Assembly (NCBI GenBank): GCA_913046155.1
Contig: CAJWRY010000006.1
Coordinates: 1-27,426, forward strand
Length of the DNA: 27,426 nt
Direction of reading: 5' to 3'
Origin: an uncultured Candidatus Nemicrothrix sp.
Lineage (GTDB): Bacteria; Actinomycetota; Acidimicrobiia; Acidimicrobiales; UBA8592
A program made the position numbers and the translations under genes. Below the pieces are notes generated by a model that was not told the origin of the DNA, made no database searches, and worked only from the letters and a program-made list of their open reading frames with translations. This document shows, piece after piece, positions 15,347 to 23,267 of the stretch (the first letter of the stretch is position 1; the number at the start of each line of letters is the position of its first letter).

Positions 15347-16087
15347 CTAAATTACCGGCCAAGGAAAGCGTGTTCCAGTTGGGTCTTCTGGAAAGTGTCC
15401 ACTTTTTAGGAGCACTTTCGCACGGGAGAACATAGCCTCAAGCTCTTGGATGCTTAGGAACTCAAGAAGATCGTCTCCAACCTCACAATCTACAAATTTC
15501 TCCAAGTCAGCTGTTAACAGTTCAGGTATCTCCAATCCCGCCCAGTCCCATATAACAGTTCTCAATTTAAAATCAACATGAAATGTTAACCCGTTATCTA
15601 TACCCCAGATCTTCCCATTGTTTTCTCGAAGGCAATGACCACCTTTTCGGTCTGTGCTATTGGCGACAAAATCAAACAAACAAATACGTTGCAACGCCTC
15701 ATGATTCCTTGGATCCTCAAGGATATGGAAGTAATGCTCTTCAAAATCGCAAGGAATAAACAATTGGAGAGAGCCAACACCAAATGGGCCATCGGTTTTA
15801 ACCGTAGGAGGGACGATATCCCAACCAATCAATTGAGCGACTAGGAAAGACGCAATCTCCCTTCGGTACAAACCACTTGGGAAATCCCATAAAGGTCTCT
15901 CACCATTTGATGGTTTGTATATCCCTTGTAAATCAGTCTCACCATTAAGAACATTCACTAGGTACGTAGAATTAGAGCTCCACGCCATTCTGCCAATAAT
16001 TTCGATTTGGCTACTTTGAAGGACTATAAGAGCATCATTACTAGCGATCTCGGGCCTATCACGAAAGGGGGATATCTCTTCTTGCAT
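15347..16087 (-). CDS. SCO1664-family protein (PI3K/HipA-like kinase fold)
   Basis: Conserved actinobacterial protein (TIGR03843/SCO1664 type) with residues suggesting a phosphatidylinositol-kinase or HipA-like fold. The 246 residues carry K58 in GIYKPSNGERP, E77 in YRREIASFL, a catalytic-loop-like NSTDRKGGH (144-151) and a metal-site-like GIDNGLTFH (162-170). These resemble the Lys, Asp and DxD/DN positions of that superfamily. Activity is inferred. No membrane segment is present. It is third in a tight minus-strand operon, 3 nt after the DUF3090 gene. The same three-gene order recurs in actinobacteria such as mycobacteria (Rv2135c-Rv2133c region, from memory). Physiological role unknown. 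Confidence 0.85.
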   Translation of the reverse strand: MQEEISPFRDRPEIASNDALIVLQSSQIEIIGRMAWSSNSTYLVNVLNGETDLQGIYKPSNGERPLWDFPSGLYRREIASFLVAQLIGWDIVPPTVKTDGPFGVGSLQLFIPCDFEEHYFHILEDPRNHEALQRICLFDFVANSTDRKGGHCLRENNGKIWGIDNGLTFHVDFKLRTVIWDWAGLEIPELLTADLEKFVDCEVGDDLLEFLSIQELEAMFSRAKVLLKSGHFPEDPTGTRFPWPVI

Positions 16088-16090
16088 GGC

Positions 16091-16573
16091 TTAATTAGAG
16101 CAAGGACACCAGCCATCGGCATAATTCAATGGCTCGCCACAGTAGTTACAAGGAGGCCTTCCAGCGCTCACTACCTCCGTCGCCTTTACAATAAATGCTT
16201 TAACTTGACCAGGTGTTAGGTGAATTTGTGCCATTGCTGCTTCTTCATTCTCTTCGTTTAATTCCTCAGCTACAACAACAAATTCTGACTTGTCCTTCTC
16301 AAACGCGACTCCGATACTAGATACAACCCAATCTGGAGTTATTGGCTCAACCAAATCCAGTGCCAGCGGGATATCTTCTGGGCTAATTGGCTCAACATCC
16401 CCAATAAGTTGATCTAGGAAATCTGCTAAAGCTCTCACTTGCATCTTCTCAAGCTGAAGTGTTGCTAAGTCTCCGGGATTACCGAATTGAAGGAAGAAGA
16501 CTCTCTGCCCGGAGGGCCCAACAGTCCCAGTAGTGAAGTGTTGCAGCTGGCCGAAATGGAATGACTGGCTCAT
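16091..16573 (-). CDS. DUF3090 family protein with C-terminal zinc ribbon
   Basis: A 160-residue actinobacterial protein of unknown function (DUF3090/TIGR03847). The N-terminal domain begins FHFGQLQHFTTGTVGPSGQR, the family's hallmark. The C-terminus has a probable zinc-binding knuckle: C142 and C145 (PPCNYCGEPL), then C156 and C158 (GWCPCSN). The last pair is spaced as CPC; in members I recall only one Cys is common there (CPR), so C158 may be an extra ligand. It sits 2 nt after the phosphatase gene and 3 nt before the SCO1664-family gene, so the three are almost certainly co-transcribed. Confidence 0.88.
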   Translation of the reverse strand: MSQSFHFGQLQHFTTGTVGPSGQRVFFLQFGNPGDLATLQLEKMQVRALADFLDQLIGDVEPISPEDIPLALDLVEPITPDWVVSSIGVAFEKDKSEFVVVAEELNEENEEAAMAQIHLTPGQVKAFIVKATEVVSAGRPPCNYCGEPLNYADGWCPCSN

Positions 16574-16575
16574 TA

Positions 16576-17247
16576 TCAGGTTCGTCCTATCAAACTAGAG
16601 ATATCGGATCCTGTTGAGTTAACAGCAAGAACAAATGGGCTTTGGGTTCCAAAAATTACTGGACTCACAGAACAAGGAGAAATATGAAGGCGTTGAAATA
16701 GGTCCAAGGGTGTTCCAAGTGCAGCGGTGAGAAACGCTTTGATCGTGTCTGCATGTGAAACCGCTACGATAATTTCCCCCCTATGATTCTCACAAATGTT
16801 TGTGACTGTAGTTACCATCCTTGATTGCATCTCCATAAAAGATTCCCCATCAGGAAATCTAAAAAGTGAGGGGTTCTTTTGTACTTTCTCCCAATCTTTT
16901 AACTTTCGTAACTCAGATAACTTGCGCCCTGTCCACTTTCCAAAATCAGCTTCAATCAACCCTTGATGCTTAAGAACGCTTTTCCCAAATGCTTTTGCAA
17001 TTGGCTTGGCAGTCTCAAAGGTCCTTTCCATCGGTGATGAATAAACAGCGCTAATACTATTAAGAGAACTTAAATGTGAAGCAACTTTCTCTGCTTGTTC
17101 TTTACCTAAATCGCTTAGATGAAGCCCTTTCGTTCGTCCGGGCAAGATTTTTCCTGTTGTGGGTGTGTGGCCATGTCGAACGAGGATAACAACAGTTGCT
17201 GATCTGTCCAACTGTGCAGATTTCGTCTTACTCGCCACAAAACACAC
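16576..17247 (-). CDS. Histidine phosphatase family protein (MSMEG_4193 type)
   Basis: Branch-1 histidine phosphatase, often named a probable phosphomutase. The 223 residues contain the phospho-His motif LVRHGHT (H25), R75 in SSPMERTFETA, the acid residue in LIEADFGKWTGR (E99 or D101) and the second His H165 in VSHADTIKAFL. The catalytic quartet therefore appears complete. The start is taken as GTG at 17247; a GTG at 17238 is equally possible, as neither has a strong Shine-Dalgarno and the conserved part begins near residue 17. It is first in the operon with DUF3090 and the kinase-like protein. Substrate unknown. Confidence 0.88.
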   Translation of the reverse strand: MCFVASKTKSAQLDRSATVVILVRHGHTPTTGKILPGRTKGLHLSDLGKEQAEKVASHLSSLNSISAVYSSPMERTFETAKPIAKAFGKSVLKHQGLIEADFGKWTGRKLSELRKLKDWEKVQKNPSLFRFPDGESFMEMQSRMVTTVTNICENHRGEIIVAVSHADTIKAFLTAALGTPLDLFQRLHISPCSVSPVIFGTQSPFVLAVNSTGSDISSLIGRT

Positions 17248-17332
17248 GTTACCGGCAGAACCGACATTTATTTCAAGTCAAAAAAAATAACTGAACCTTG
17301 CTAAGCGAGTTGCCTGATTATGAACAAAAGCT

Positions 17333-18025
17333 ATGGTGCATTTGATGACTTTATTAAAGCTAAACAAGGACATAATAGAATGTCGCAAATGTCCAAGGCT
17401 CGTAGAATGGCGAGAAAGAGTTGCAGCAGAAAAGCGCGCGTCCTTTAGAGATCAGGAGTATTGGGGCAAACCAGTGCCATCATTTGGAGACCCCAAAGCG
17501 AAACTACTCATAGTCGGCTTAGCTCCAGCAGCACACGGCGCAAACCGAACTGGTCGTATGTTTACTGGTGATAGAAGCGGAGATTTTTTATTCGCGGCCC
17601 TCTATAGGGCTGGTTATGCCAGTCAACCAGATGCAATCACTAGCGATGATGGTATGGAGCTCATGGACGCATATATAACTGCTCCAGTCCGGTGTGCTCC
17701 TCCCCAAAACAAACCAACGGCACAGGAGCAAAGGACATGCAGTGATTATTTGAAACGTGAGTTTACGTATCTGAATAATGTCAAAGTAATCCTCGCATTA
17801 GGCTCAATCGGTTATACAGCTATTTCAAAAGAGCTGAATATAACGCCCAGACCTAAATTCGCTCACGGATTGGAAGTAAAGCTCAAATCAGGTGAGATAA
17901 TTTTATGCAGCTATCACGTAAGCCAACAGAACACATTCACGGGAAGGCTCACCGAAGAAATGTTTGATGCAGTGTTAGAAAGAGCGAAGGAATTATCACG
18001 AAAAAAACGCACAAAGGACGAGTAG
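17333..18025 (+). CDS. udgB: Family 5 uracil-DNA glycosylase (UdgB)
   Basis: Base-excision repair enzyme that removes uracil, and in known UdgB also hypoxanthine, from DNA. The 230-residue protein has motif 1 GLAPAAHGANRTGRMFTGD (62-80), with Ala where other families have a catalytic Asp or Asn, as in family 5. Motif 2 is CSYHVSQQNTFTGRL (192-206, H195). Four cysteines, C17, C20, C121 and C136, fit the [4Fe-4S] site. The ATG at 17333 lacks a Shine-Dalgarno; TATGAA lies 8 nt upstream. An ATG at 17345 is an alternative. It is divergent from the phosphatase operon. Confidence 0.92.
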   Translation: MVHLMTLLKLNKDIIECRKCPRLVEWRERVAAEKRASFRDQEYWGKPVPSFGDPKAKLLIVGLAPAAHGANRTGRMFTGDRSGDFLFAALYRAGYASQPDAITSDDGMELMDAYITAPVRCAPPQNKPTAQEQRTCSDYLKREFTYLNNVKVILALGSIGYTAISKELNITPRPKFAHGLEVKLKSGEIILCSYHVSQQNTFTGRLTEEMFDAVLERAKELSRKKRTKDE

Positions 18026-18063
18026 ACAGTCGTAGGAAGCAACTTAACCCGATAGCGTCAAAC

Positions 18064-18495
18064 ATGATGAAGAAACAATTATCAATCGTATTAATAGCTT
18101 TATTGGCACTGGCCGCTTGTGGTTCTTCAGGGAAGCCGCAATCCTTTTACGAGCAGCGAGGCCCACTTAAAGAAGATTACAAACCCTACGCAGCGGAGCT
18201 ACTCGGCGCTGATGAAAATTCTAATGATGTGCCTCTTGTCCACCGGAACTTCATCGAAGGTTGTATGAGTGTTGGGTTGATTGAATTCGAAGAAGGCTCG
18301 GAGCAGTTAATCAATCTAGCAACACGCTGCGGTTGCAGTTACGCAGGTCTTGTTAGATTCACACAATCTGTAACTCCGACTAACGAACAAGCTTTCAAGC
18401 TATTTGAAGACTATGACAAACAACTGAAAAATGAAAATGGTTTCGCAAGCTTAGACGATCGAGTGAAGGATATATTCTCCTCTTGCCAAAGCTGA
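18064..18495 (+). CDS. Putative lipoprotein with CxC motif, copy 1
   Basis: Function not recognised. The 143-residue protein has a type II signal peptide with lipobox LAAC (C19), so it is probably a membrane-anchored extracytoplasmic lipoprotein. The mature part has a conserved core also seen in the next gene: HRNFIEGC (C67), then RCGCSY (C89, C91) and a Cys near the C-terminus (C141). Two disulfides or a metal site are possible (inference). It lies 38 nt after udgB, and its end overlaps the next ORF by 13 nt if that ORF begins at its TTG. Confidence 0.75.
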   Translation: MMKKQLSIVLIALLALAACGSSGKPQSFYEQRGPLKEDYKPYAAELLGADENSNDVPLVHRNFIEGCMSVGLIEFEEGSEQLINLATRCGCSYAGLVRFTQSVTPTNEQAFKLFEDYDKQLKNENGFASLDDRVKDIFSSCQS

Positions 18496-18965
18496 TTTCA
18501 CTTTGCTTTTTGGTACTGGCAAGTGCTGTACTCTTACTTCCTAGTTGCGCCACCAATGCAAACGACAGCGGCTTCTCAAAAAACCCCGGGCCAATTTCAG
18601 CTAATCTCATAGGCGCACTTCAAGACGGAGAAGACCCCAATACGGTACCTGAAGTAAAACGAAATTTTCTCAAAGGGTGCGTAACTGGAGCATCTGGGTC
18701 AATACCAAACCTTGTTGCAATTCAGGAAACAGGCCTACTTCAGGTTTGCGGATGTAGCTATGAGAGAATGGTTCAATTTCTTATTGACCAGGCAACTTCT
18801 TTAGCGGACTCATCAACGTCATTATCAGAGATTGAAAATTCCGCATTTGTATCGTTTAAAGATCTAGACGATGACTTTCAGAAGGGTAGCGGGGAGTTCA
18901 GCGATAAGATACTCAGAGTTTTCGAGCAGTGTATTCGCGATTCAGCCCCTACGATTTCTTCGTAG
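18483..18965 (+). CDS. Putative lipoprotein with CxC motif, copy 2
   Basis: Paralogue of the preceding gene, function not recognised. Its 160 residues begin with a hydrophobic signal and lipobox-like LLPSC (C22; Pro at -2 is unusual). The shared core is KRNFLKGC (C66) and VCGCSY (C89, C91), with a late Cys at C150. Spacing between these cysteines is nearly identical to copy 1 although overall identity looks low. The start is taken at the TTG at 18483, which gives a full signal peptide; AAGGA lies about 13 nt upstream, and later TTG codons would truncate the signal. The 3' end overlaps the convergent FrhB-like gene by 17 nt. Confidence 0.7.
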   Translation: MPKLISLCFLVLASAVLLLPSCATNANDSGFSKNPGPISANLIGALQDGEDPNTVPEVKRNFLKGCVTGASGSIPNLVAIQETGLLQVCGCSYERMVQFLIDQATSLADSSTSLSEIENSAFVSFKDLDDDFQKGSGEFSDKILRVFEQCIRDSAPTISS

Positions 18966-20127
18966 GAAGACCAAGTCTCGGACTTTCGTTGGCCCATTCC
19001 GGCCATCGAGTCCTGCTCTTTTGAGCTAGTTTCTGCATTAGCGCTATAGCTCCCGGATCATCATCACCAGGCCTAGTCTCAATAGCTCCATCCTTGATCA
19101 TTGCCTCAATGATCGCTCTGCCTAAGTCTGTTCGGACGACAGTGAGGGTCCAATCAGTCAGTTCCCCTATGCCACCAGTAGAGATATCAGCATGTTCAGC
19201 TGCGAAATCAGGACAGTGGTTACATCCTTCGCGAGTCCAAGCATGGCACTCTTTCAGGTTGATTTCGTGGTAGTCACCATTTTTCATCCAGACTTGGAAT
19301 ACTCCCTTAATGTTCATCTTCAAAATCTCATCTTTATGAAGGCCATATTTGACCCAGAAGAGTTCATCAAACATTGAGTCGTCAAAGGACTTGGAGCAAA
19401 GAAGTCCTATGTTGAGCTTGATAGGTTTCCCTACTTTCCCAATCTTTCTATTCCACATCACAGGGGCAATAGACGTTTGGCAGCTCATACCAACCAAAGC
19501 GAGCTGAGTTAATCCGCGCTCTTTAGCTTCCGGATAGGCCATTGTATTCGCCGAATAGGTGTAACGACTTCCAGCGCCAGCAAGAACTTCCTCCCGATTC
19601 GTAGCTACCATAGGAATAGCTTTCCAACCGGCATCTTCCCCTTCCTTTGAAGATCCTTCAAGGCCAGAAACAAGAGCTCCATCAATTATATTATTCTCTA
19701 AACACCAGATCAGTATTGAGGAAACCAACCCACCATCTTGTCCGACGTCATAGACGAAATCGTCAGATGCTCTAACCAAGAGAATATCTTTATAGATTCC
19801 TGCAATTTCTTCATCTTCTCTTATACGCCCGAAAAGATGCTGATCAGCTTCGGTCTCCCAATCTCGAAATCGGGGGCAGGCCCGAGTACAGCTAGTGCAT
19901 CCTTTCTCACCATGTACGCAATTAGACAAACCCAATTCTTCTTCAATATGAAAAGGTTTATATTGACCCGGTTCATGTTTATAGCCAATGACATCATGCG
20001 GGCAAGAGATCACACACCCTGCGCACCCTGTGCATAATCCAGATGTGATTACTTCATCGTAAAGCTCTTTCCACTGAAAGGTCCAGCGACCCTTCTTTTC
20101 CTTCGGAGCAGTCTCAACATTCGTCAT
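18949..20127 (-). CDS. Coenzyme F420 hydrogenase/dehydrogenase beta-subunit family (FrhB-like) oxidoreductase
   Basis: Predicted iron-sulfur flavoprotein that moves electrons between F420 (or a similar deazaflavin or tetrapyrrole substrate) and ferredoxin. The 392 residues open with two [4Fe-4S] cluster motifs: C32, C35, C38, C42 (LCTGCAGCVISCP) and C70, C77, C80, C84 (CTSCTRACPRF). The FrhB N- and C-terminal domains follow, with GGLVSSIL, GMSCQTS and the family hallmark CNHCPDFAAEHADISTGGIG. I chose the ATG at 20127; a TTG at 20142 would have AGAGG only 1 nt upstream. No hydrogenase or dehydrogenase partner is adjacent, so it is a stand-alone member, like ferredoxin:F420 oxidoreductases or the plant chlorophyll-reductase relatives. 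Substrate is not provable here. Confidence 0.82.
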   Translation of the reverse strand: MTNVETAPKEKKGRWTFQWKELYDEVITSGLCTGCAGCVISCPHDVIGYKHEPGQYKPFHIEEELGLSNCVHGEKGCTSCTRACPRFRDWETEADQHLFGRIREDEEIAGIYKDILLVRASDDFVYDVGQDGGLVSSILIWCLENNIIDGALVSGLEGSSKEGEDAGWKAIPMVATNREEVLAGAGSRYTYSANTMAYPEAKERGLTQLALVGMSCQTSIAPVMWNRKIGKVGKPIKLNIGLLCSKSFDDSMFDELFWVKYGLHKDEILKMNIKGVFQVWMKNGDYHEINLKECHAWTREGCNHCPDFAAEHADISTGGIGELTDWTLTVVRTDLGRAIIEAMIKDGAIETRPGDDDPGAIALMQKLAQKSRTRWPEWANESPRLGLPTKKS

Positions 20128-20194
20128 GATGCGATGATACAAGCCTCTATTCTAATTGAGTTGAATTAGTTGGAAGTTTGTTCATATAAGAAAG

Positions 20195-20266
20195 CGCCCT
20201 CGGCAGGATTCGAACCTGCGCACATGGCTCCGGAGGCCAATGCTCTATCCCCTGAGCTACGAGGGC
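20195..20266 (-). tRNA. tRNA-Arg, anticodon CCG
   Basis: A 72-nt cloverleaf on the minus strand. The acceptor stem GCCCTCG/CGAGGGC is perfect, the D-arm is GCTC/GAGC, and the T-arm is GCAGG-TTCGAAT-CCTGC. The anticodon loop is CTCCGGA, with the anticodon CCG at 20233-20231, reading CGG. The outermost anticodon-stem pair (27-43) is U-U. CCA is not encoded: the discriminator G is followed by CTTT. It lies between dusB and the FrhB-like gene, same strand. Confidence 0.96.
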
Positions 20267-20312
20267 GAATAGTTCAGATTACCTTGATATCGCTTTTGGT
20301 CAAACGACTGAA

Positions 20313-21509
20313 TCAACCACCAGATGCAAATTGGCCGGCTAATTCACTCAATTCAAAATCCTCATAGGGATCCTCAAGCCATCCATCAGGTAATGAAACA
20401 TCTTTGGGCCCCCCTGTATGGCTTCTAGGGATGCGATAGGCATCAGCGGGTAGATGTAATTCGTTATCAAAATTATCAATAACTGACGCCAGGTCATCTA
20501 GTGAACTTATTTGTTGGATCTCTCTCCGGATATCTTTCCCAACCGCAAACCCTGTTAGGTACCAAGATGCATGTTTTCGAAACGTTCGCAACGCAGTTTG
20601 AGAGCCAGTCCAGTCAACAACCGCTTTTGCGTGGGCAAGCATTGTATCTCCAACTTCCCCGAGCGTTGGGAACGGGGATACCTCTCTGCCGGAAAAGATT
20701 TCACCTAACTGTTTGAACAACCAAGGGCGGCCAAGACAGCCCCTGCCAATGACGACACCGTCTGCGTTAGACACTCGCATCATTTCAATAGCATCATGAG
20801 CTTCCCATATGTCGCCATTTCCGAAGATCGGTATTGTTTTTATATGCCCCTTAAGTTCTCGTATGGCTAGCCAATCGGCTTGCCCGCTATACAACTGCTT
20901 AACCGTTCGAGCATGCAAAGAAATGGCTGAAGCTCCTTCCTCTTCAGCAATTTTTCCAGCTGTCAAATAAGTAAGGTGGTTATCGTCGATACCCATCCTA
21001 AATTTCACCGTTATAGGAATTTCATCTTTCGCGCTTACTACTGCTGATTTAATGATTTCCCTAAACAGGTTTTGCTTATAAGGGAGTGCGCCTCCACCTC
21101 CGTGCCTTGTAACTTTTGGAACCGGGCAACCAAAGTTTAAATCAATATGCTCAACGTGTTCTGAACCTACTAGCTTCTGCACAGCTTCCTTTATGGATAC
21201 GGGCTCAGTACCATAAAGTTGAATAGAGCGTGGAGACTCATTCTCAGCAAACTCAGCAAGCTTCATGGTCTTCTTGTTCTCTTCAACAAATGCTCGGGCG
21301 GTAATCATCTGATTTACGAATAAACCTGGCGTGTGATCAGGCTTAACCTTGTCATCATAAACATCAGTGAGTCCTTGATTCATGAACGATCTACACAATG
21401 AACGAAACGGGACATCTGTCACTCCGGCCATGGGTGCCAAGATTACTGGCGGCCATAAAGAAATTTTTCCTATAGAGGGAGCTTCGGGAGCTTCTGTTTG
21501 CAAAGTCAC
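20313..21509 (-). CDS. dusB: tRNA-dihydrouridine synthase
   Basis: FMN enzyme that reduces uridine to dihydrouridine in tRNA D-loops. The 398-residue protein has a TIM barrel opening with VILAPMAGVTDVPFRSLCR, the catalytic Cys C128 in DLNFGCPVPK, VKFRMGID, HARTVKQLYSGQADW, IPIFGNGDI and the phosphate-binding GVVIGRGCLGRPWLF. A helical C-terminal domain and an acidic tail follow, making it longer than the about 320-residue E. coli DusB but in line with actinobacterial homologues. The start is GTG at 21509, with AGG upstream. A tRNA gene lies 46 bp downstream on the same strand, divergent from argS. Confidence 0.93.
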   Translation of the reverse strand: MTLQTEAPEAPSIGKISLWPPVILAPMAGVTDVPFRSLCRSFMNQGLTDVYDDKVKPDHTPGLFVNQMITARAFVEENKKTMKLAEFAENESPRSIQLYGTEPVSIKEAVQKLVGSEHVEHIDLNFGCPVPKVTRHGGGGALPYKQNLFREIIKSAVVSAKDEIPITVKFRMGIDDNHLTYLTAGKIAEEEGASAISLHARTVKQLYSGQADWLAIRELKGHIKTIPIFGNGDIWEAHDAIEMMRVSNADGVVIGRGCLGRPWLFKQLGEIFSGREVSPFPTLGEVGDTMLAHAKAVVDWTGSQTALRTFRKHASWYLTGFAVGKDIRREIQQISSLDDLASVIDNFDNELHLPADAYRIPRSHTGGPKDVSLPDGWLEDPYEDFELSELAGQFASGG

Positions 21510-21648
21510 ATTATCAACCTATAGGGCATCTCTACTACTTGGATATTACAGGCATACTTTAACTGTGCTGTTTAATGAATAATCAATAAATGCAAGCGAA
21601 AACCCACGCTTAAACATACGATAGAGAATCAACCTATTAATACTCCAC

Positions 21649-23259
21649 ATGATTACTGAAATAATAAAAGATTCCTTAAAAGAAAACCTCAAAGAGTTAG
21701 GAATTAACGCCCTAACCGATCAAATTAGTCTTGAACGACCAGCAAATAGAGAGCATGGAGATTGGTCATCAAACATCGCTTTGGTAACAGCGAAAAATGC
21801 TGGAAGACAGGCGAGAGAATTAGCAGAAGAGATTGTCAATTCATTAATCGCTGACTTGCCTGATGGGGTCACAGAAGTCACGGTGGCTGGTCCTGGCTTT
21901 ATAAATTTTCGAATATCAGCAGAGTTGAGTTATGAAATATTGCTTGCGGTTCTAGAAAAGGAAAGTAGCTACGGATCTTCTGATATCGGTTCAGGAAAAC
22001 AAGTCAATGTTGAATTCGTTAGCGCCAATCCCACAGGCCCTCTTCACGCAGGCCACGCCCGAGGTGCCTGCTACGGAGATGCAATCGGCAACCTACTTGA
22101 ATACGTGGGTTACAGCGTTCACAGAGAGTTCTACATGAATGACAGAGGCTTACAAATGGCAGCTTTCGGAAGGTCACTAGAGGCTAGAAAGAATAACGAA
22201 TCTCCCCCCGAGGATGGCTATGGAGGCGAATACGTGAGTGAGTGGGCTAAAGAAATGCCGGAAAATTTATCATTAGAGGAAATTATTGCGTGGGGTTGCG
22301 AGTTCGCAAAAAATGATCAGCAAGAGACTTTAAGCCAGCTAGGTATATATTTTGACACGTGGTTCAGTGAAAAATCGATGATTGATAACGGTGAAATAGG
22401 TCGAGTGCTTGCGAATTTAGCCGAAAAGGGAATGGCGTATGAAAAGGACGGAGCTACGTGGCTATCTTCGGTTGAATTCGGTGACGATAAAGACAGAGTG
22501 CTAATAAAAAGCGACGGCGAATACACGTATCTGACTCCTGACGTTGCCTATCACAGAAATAAATTTGAAAGATCTGATTGGTTGATAAACGTTTGGGGGG
22601 CAGATCACCATGGCTACATAGCGCGAATGAAAGCTGCCATGCAGGCATTGGGATATGATTCTGATGCACTTACGGTTCAAGTAACCCAGCTCGTCAAACT
22701 TCTTCGGGCTGGAGAGGAAGTTAAACTCTCTAAAAGACAAGGTGACATTATTGAACTGCGCAGCATAATTGAGGAGATAGGTGCTGATGCGACTCGATTC
22801 ATGTACCTCTTACAATCGGTTGATTCAAAGCAAACATTTGATCTGGAGTTAGCCGCATCTCAAGCCATGGATAATCCTGTTTATTATGTTCAGATGGCTC
22901 ATGCCAGACTTTGCTCCATTGAACGTAATGCAGCTGAGAATGGTTTTGATTTTAAAATACTTCCAATTGATGAACTGGGTGTCTTGGTTCATCAACGGGA
23001 AATGGAGATCATCCGTGGACTTGAAATTCTGCCAGAAACTATAGATCTCGCTGCACGTGAACTAGCCCCACATAAAATAGTCACTTGGGTCAGAGAATTC
23101 GCTAATTCAGTTCACGGCTTTCATCATGATTGTTACGTCATCGGTGATGGTATCAGCGAAAAATTAACAAATGCGAGACTCAACCTAGTAGTAGCATCTA
23201 GACAGGGGCTAAAAGTTGGCCTTGACTTATTGGGCGTAAGCGCTCCCAACAAAATGTAG
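21649..23259 (+). CDS. argS: Arginyl-tRNA synthetase
   Basis: Class I synthetase charging tRNA-Arg. The 536 residues include an N-terminal Arg-tRNA-synthetase domain, with GDWSSNIAL and GPGFINFRI. The HIGH-like HAGH (133-136) lies in ANPTGPLHAGHARGACYGDA, and the KMSKS-like KLSKR at 359-363. The DALR-type C-terminal helical domain ends at KVGLDLLGV. The ATG at 21649 has no Shine-Dalgarno; TATTAA lies 8 nt upstream, so the mRNA may be leaderless. It is first in an argS-lysA-hom-thrC block with the order known from mycobacteria. Confidence 0.96.
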   Translation: MITEIIKDSLKENLKELGINALTDQISLERPANREHGDWSSNIALVTAKNAGRQARELAEEIVNSLIADLPDGVTEVTVAGPGFINFRISAELSYEILLAVLEKESSYGSSDIGSGKQVNVEFVSANPTGPLHAGHARGACYGDAIGNLLEYVGYSVHREFYMNDRGLQMAAFGRSLEARKNNESPPEDGYGGEYVSEWAKEMPENLSLEEIIAWGCEFAKNDQQETLSQLGIYFDTWFSEKSMIDNGEIGRVLANLAEKGMAYEKDGATWLSSVEFGDDKDRVLIKSDGEYTYLTPDVAYHRNKFERSDWLINVWGADHHGYIARMKAAMQALGYDSDALTVQVTQLVKLLRAGEEVKLSKRQGDIIELRSIIEEIGADATRFMYLLQSVDSKQTFDLELAASQAMDNPVYYVQMAHARLCSIERNAAENGFDFKILPIDELGVLVHQREMEIIRGLEILPETIDLAARELAPHKIVTWVREFANSVHGFHHDCYVIGDGISEKLTNARLNLVVASRQGLKVGLDLLGVSAPNKM

Positions 23260-23267
23260 GATTAGCT

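Noticed and set aside
20170..20367. 65-residue plus-strand ORF across the tRNA
   Set aside because: It contains the GFEPA-type peptide that results from translating the antisense of a tRNA gene.
21382..21582. 66-residue plus-strand ORF over the dusB start
   Set aside because: It lies antisense to the conserved dusB N-terminus and has no homology features.
21594..21611. Possible riboswitch or T-box stem upstream of argS
   Set aside because: Only a 5-bp stem (AAGCG/CGCTT) with an 8-nt loop, no T-run and no T-box sequence; too small to support.
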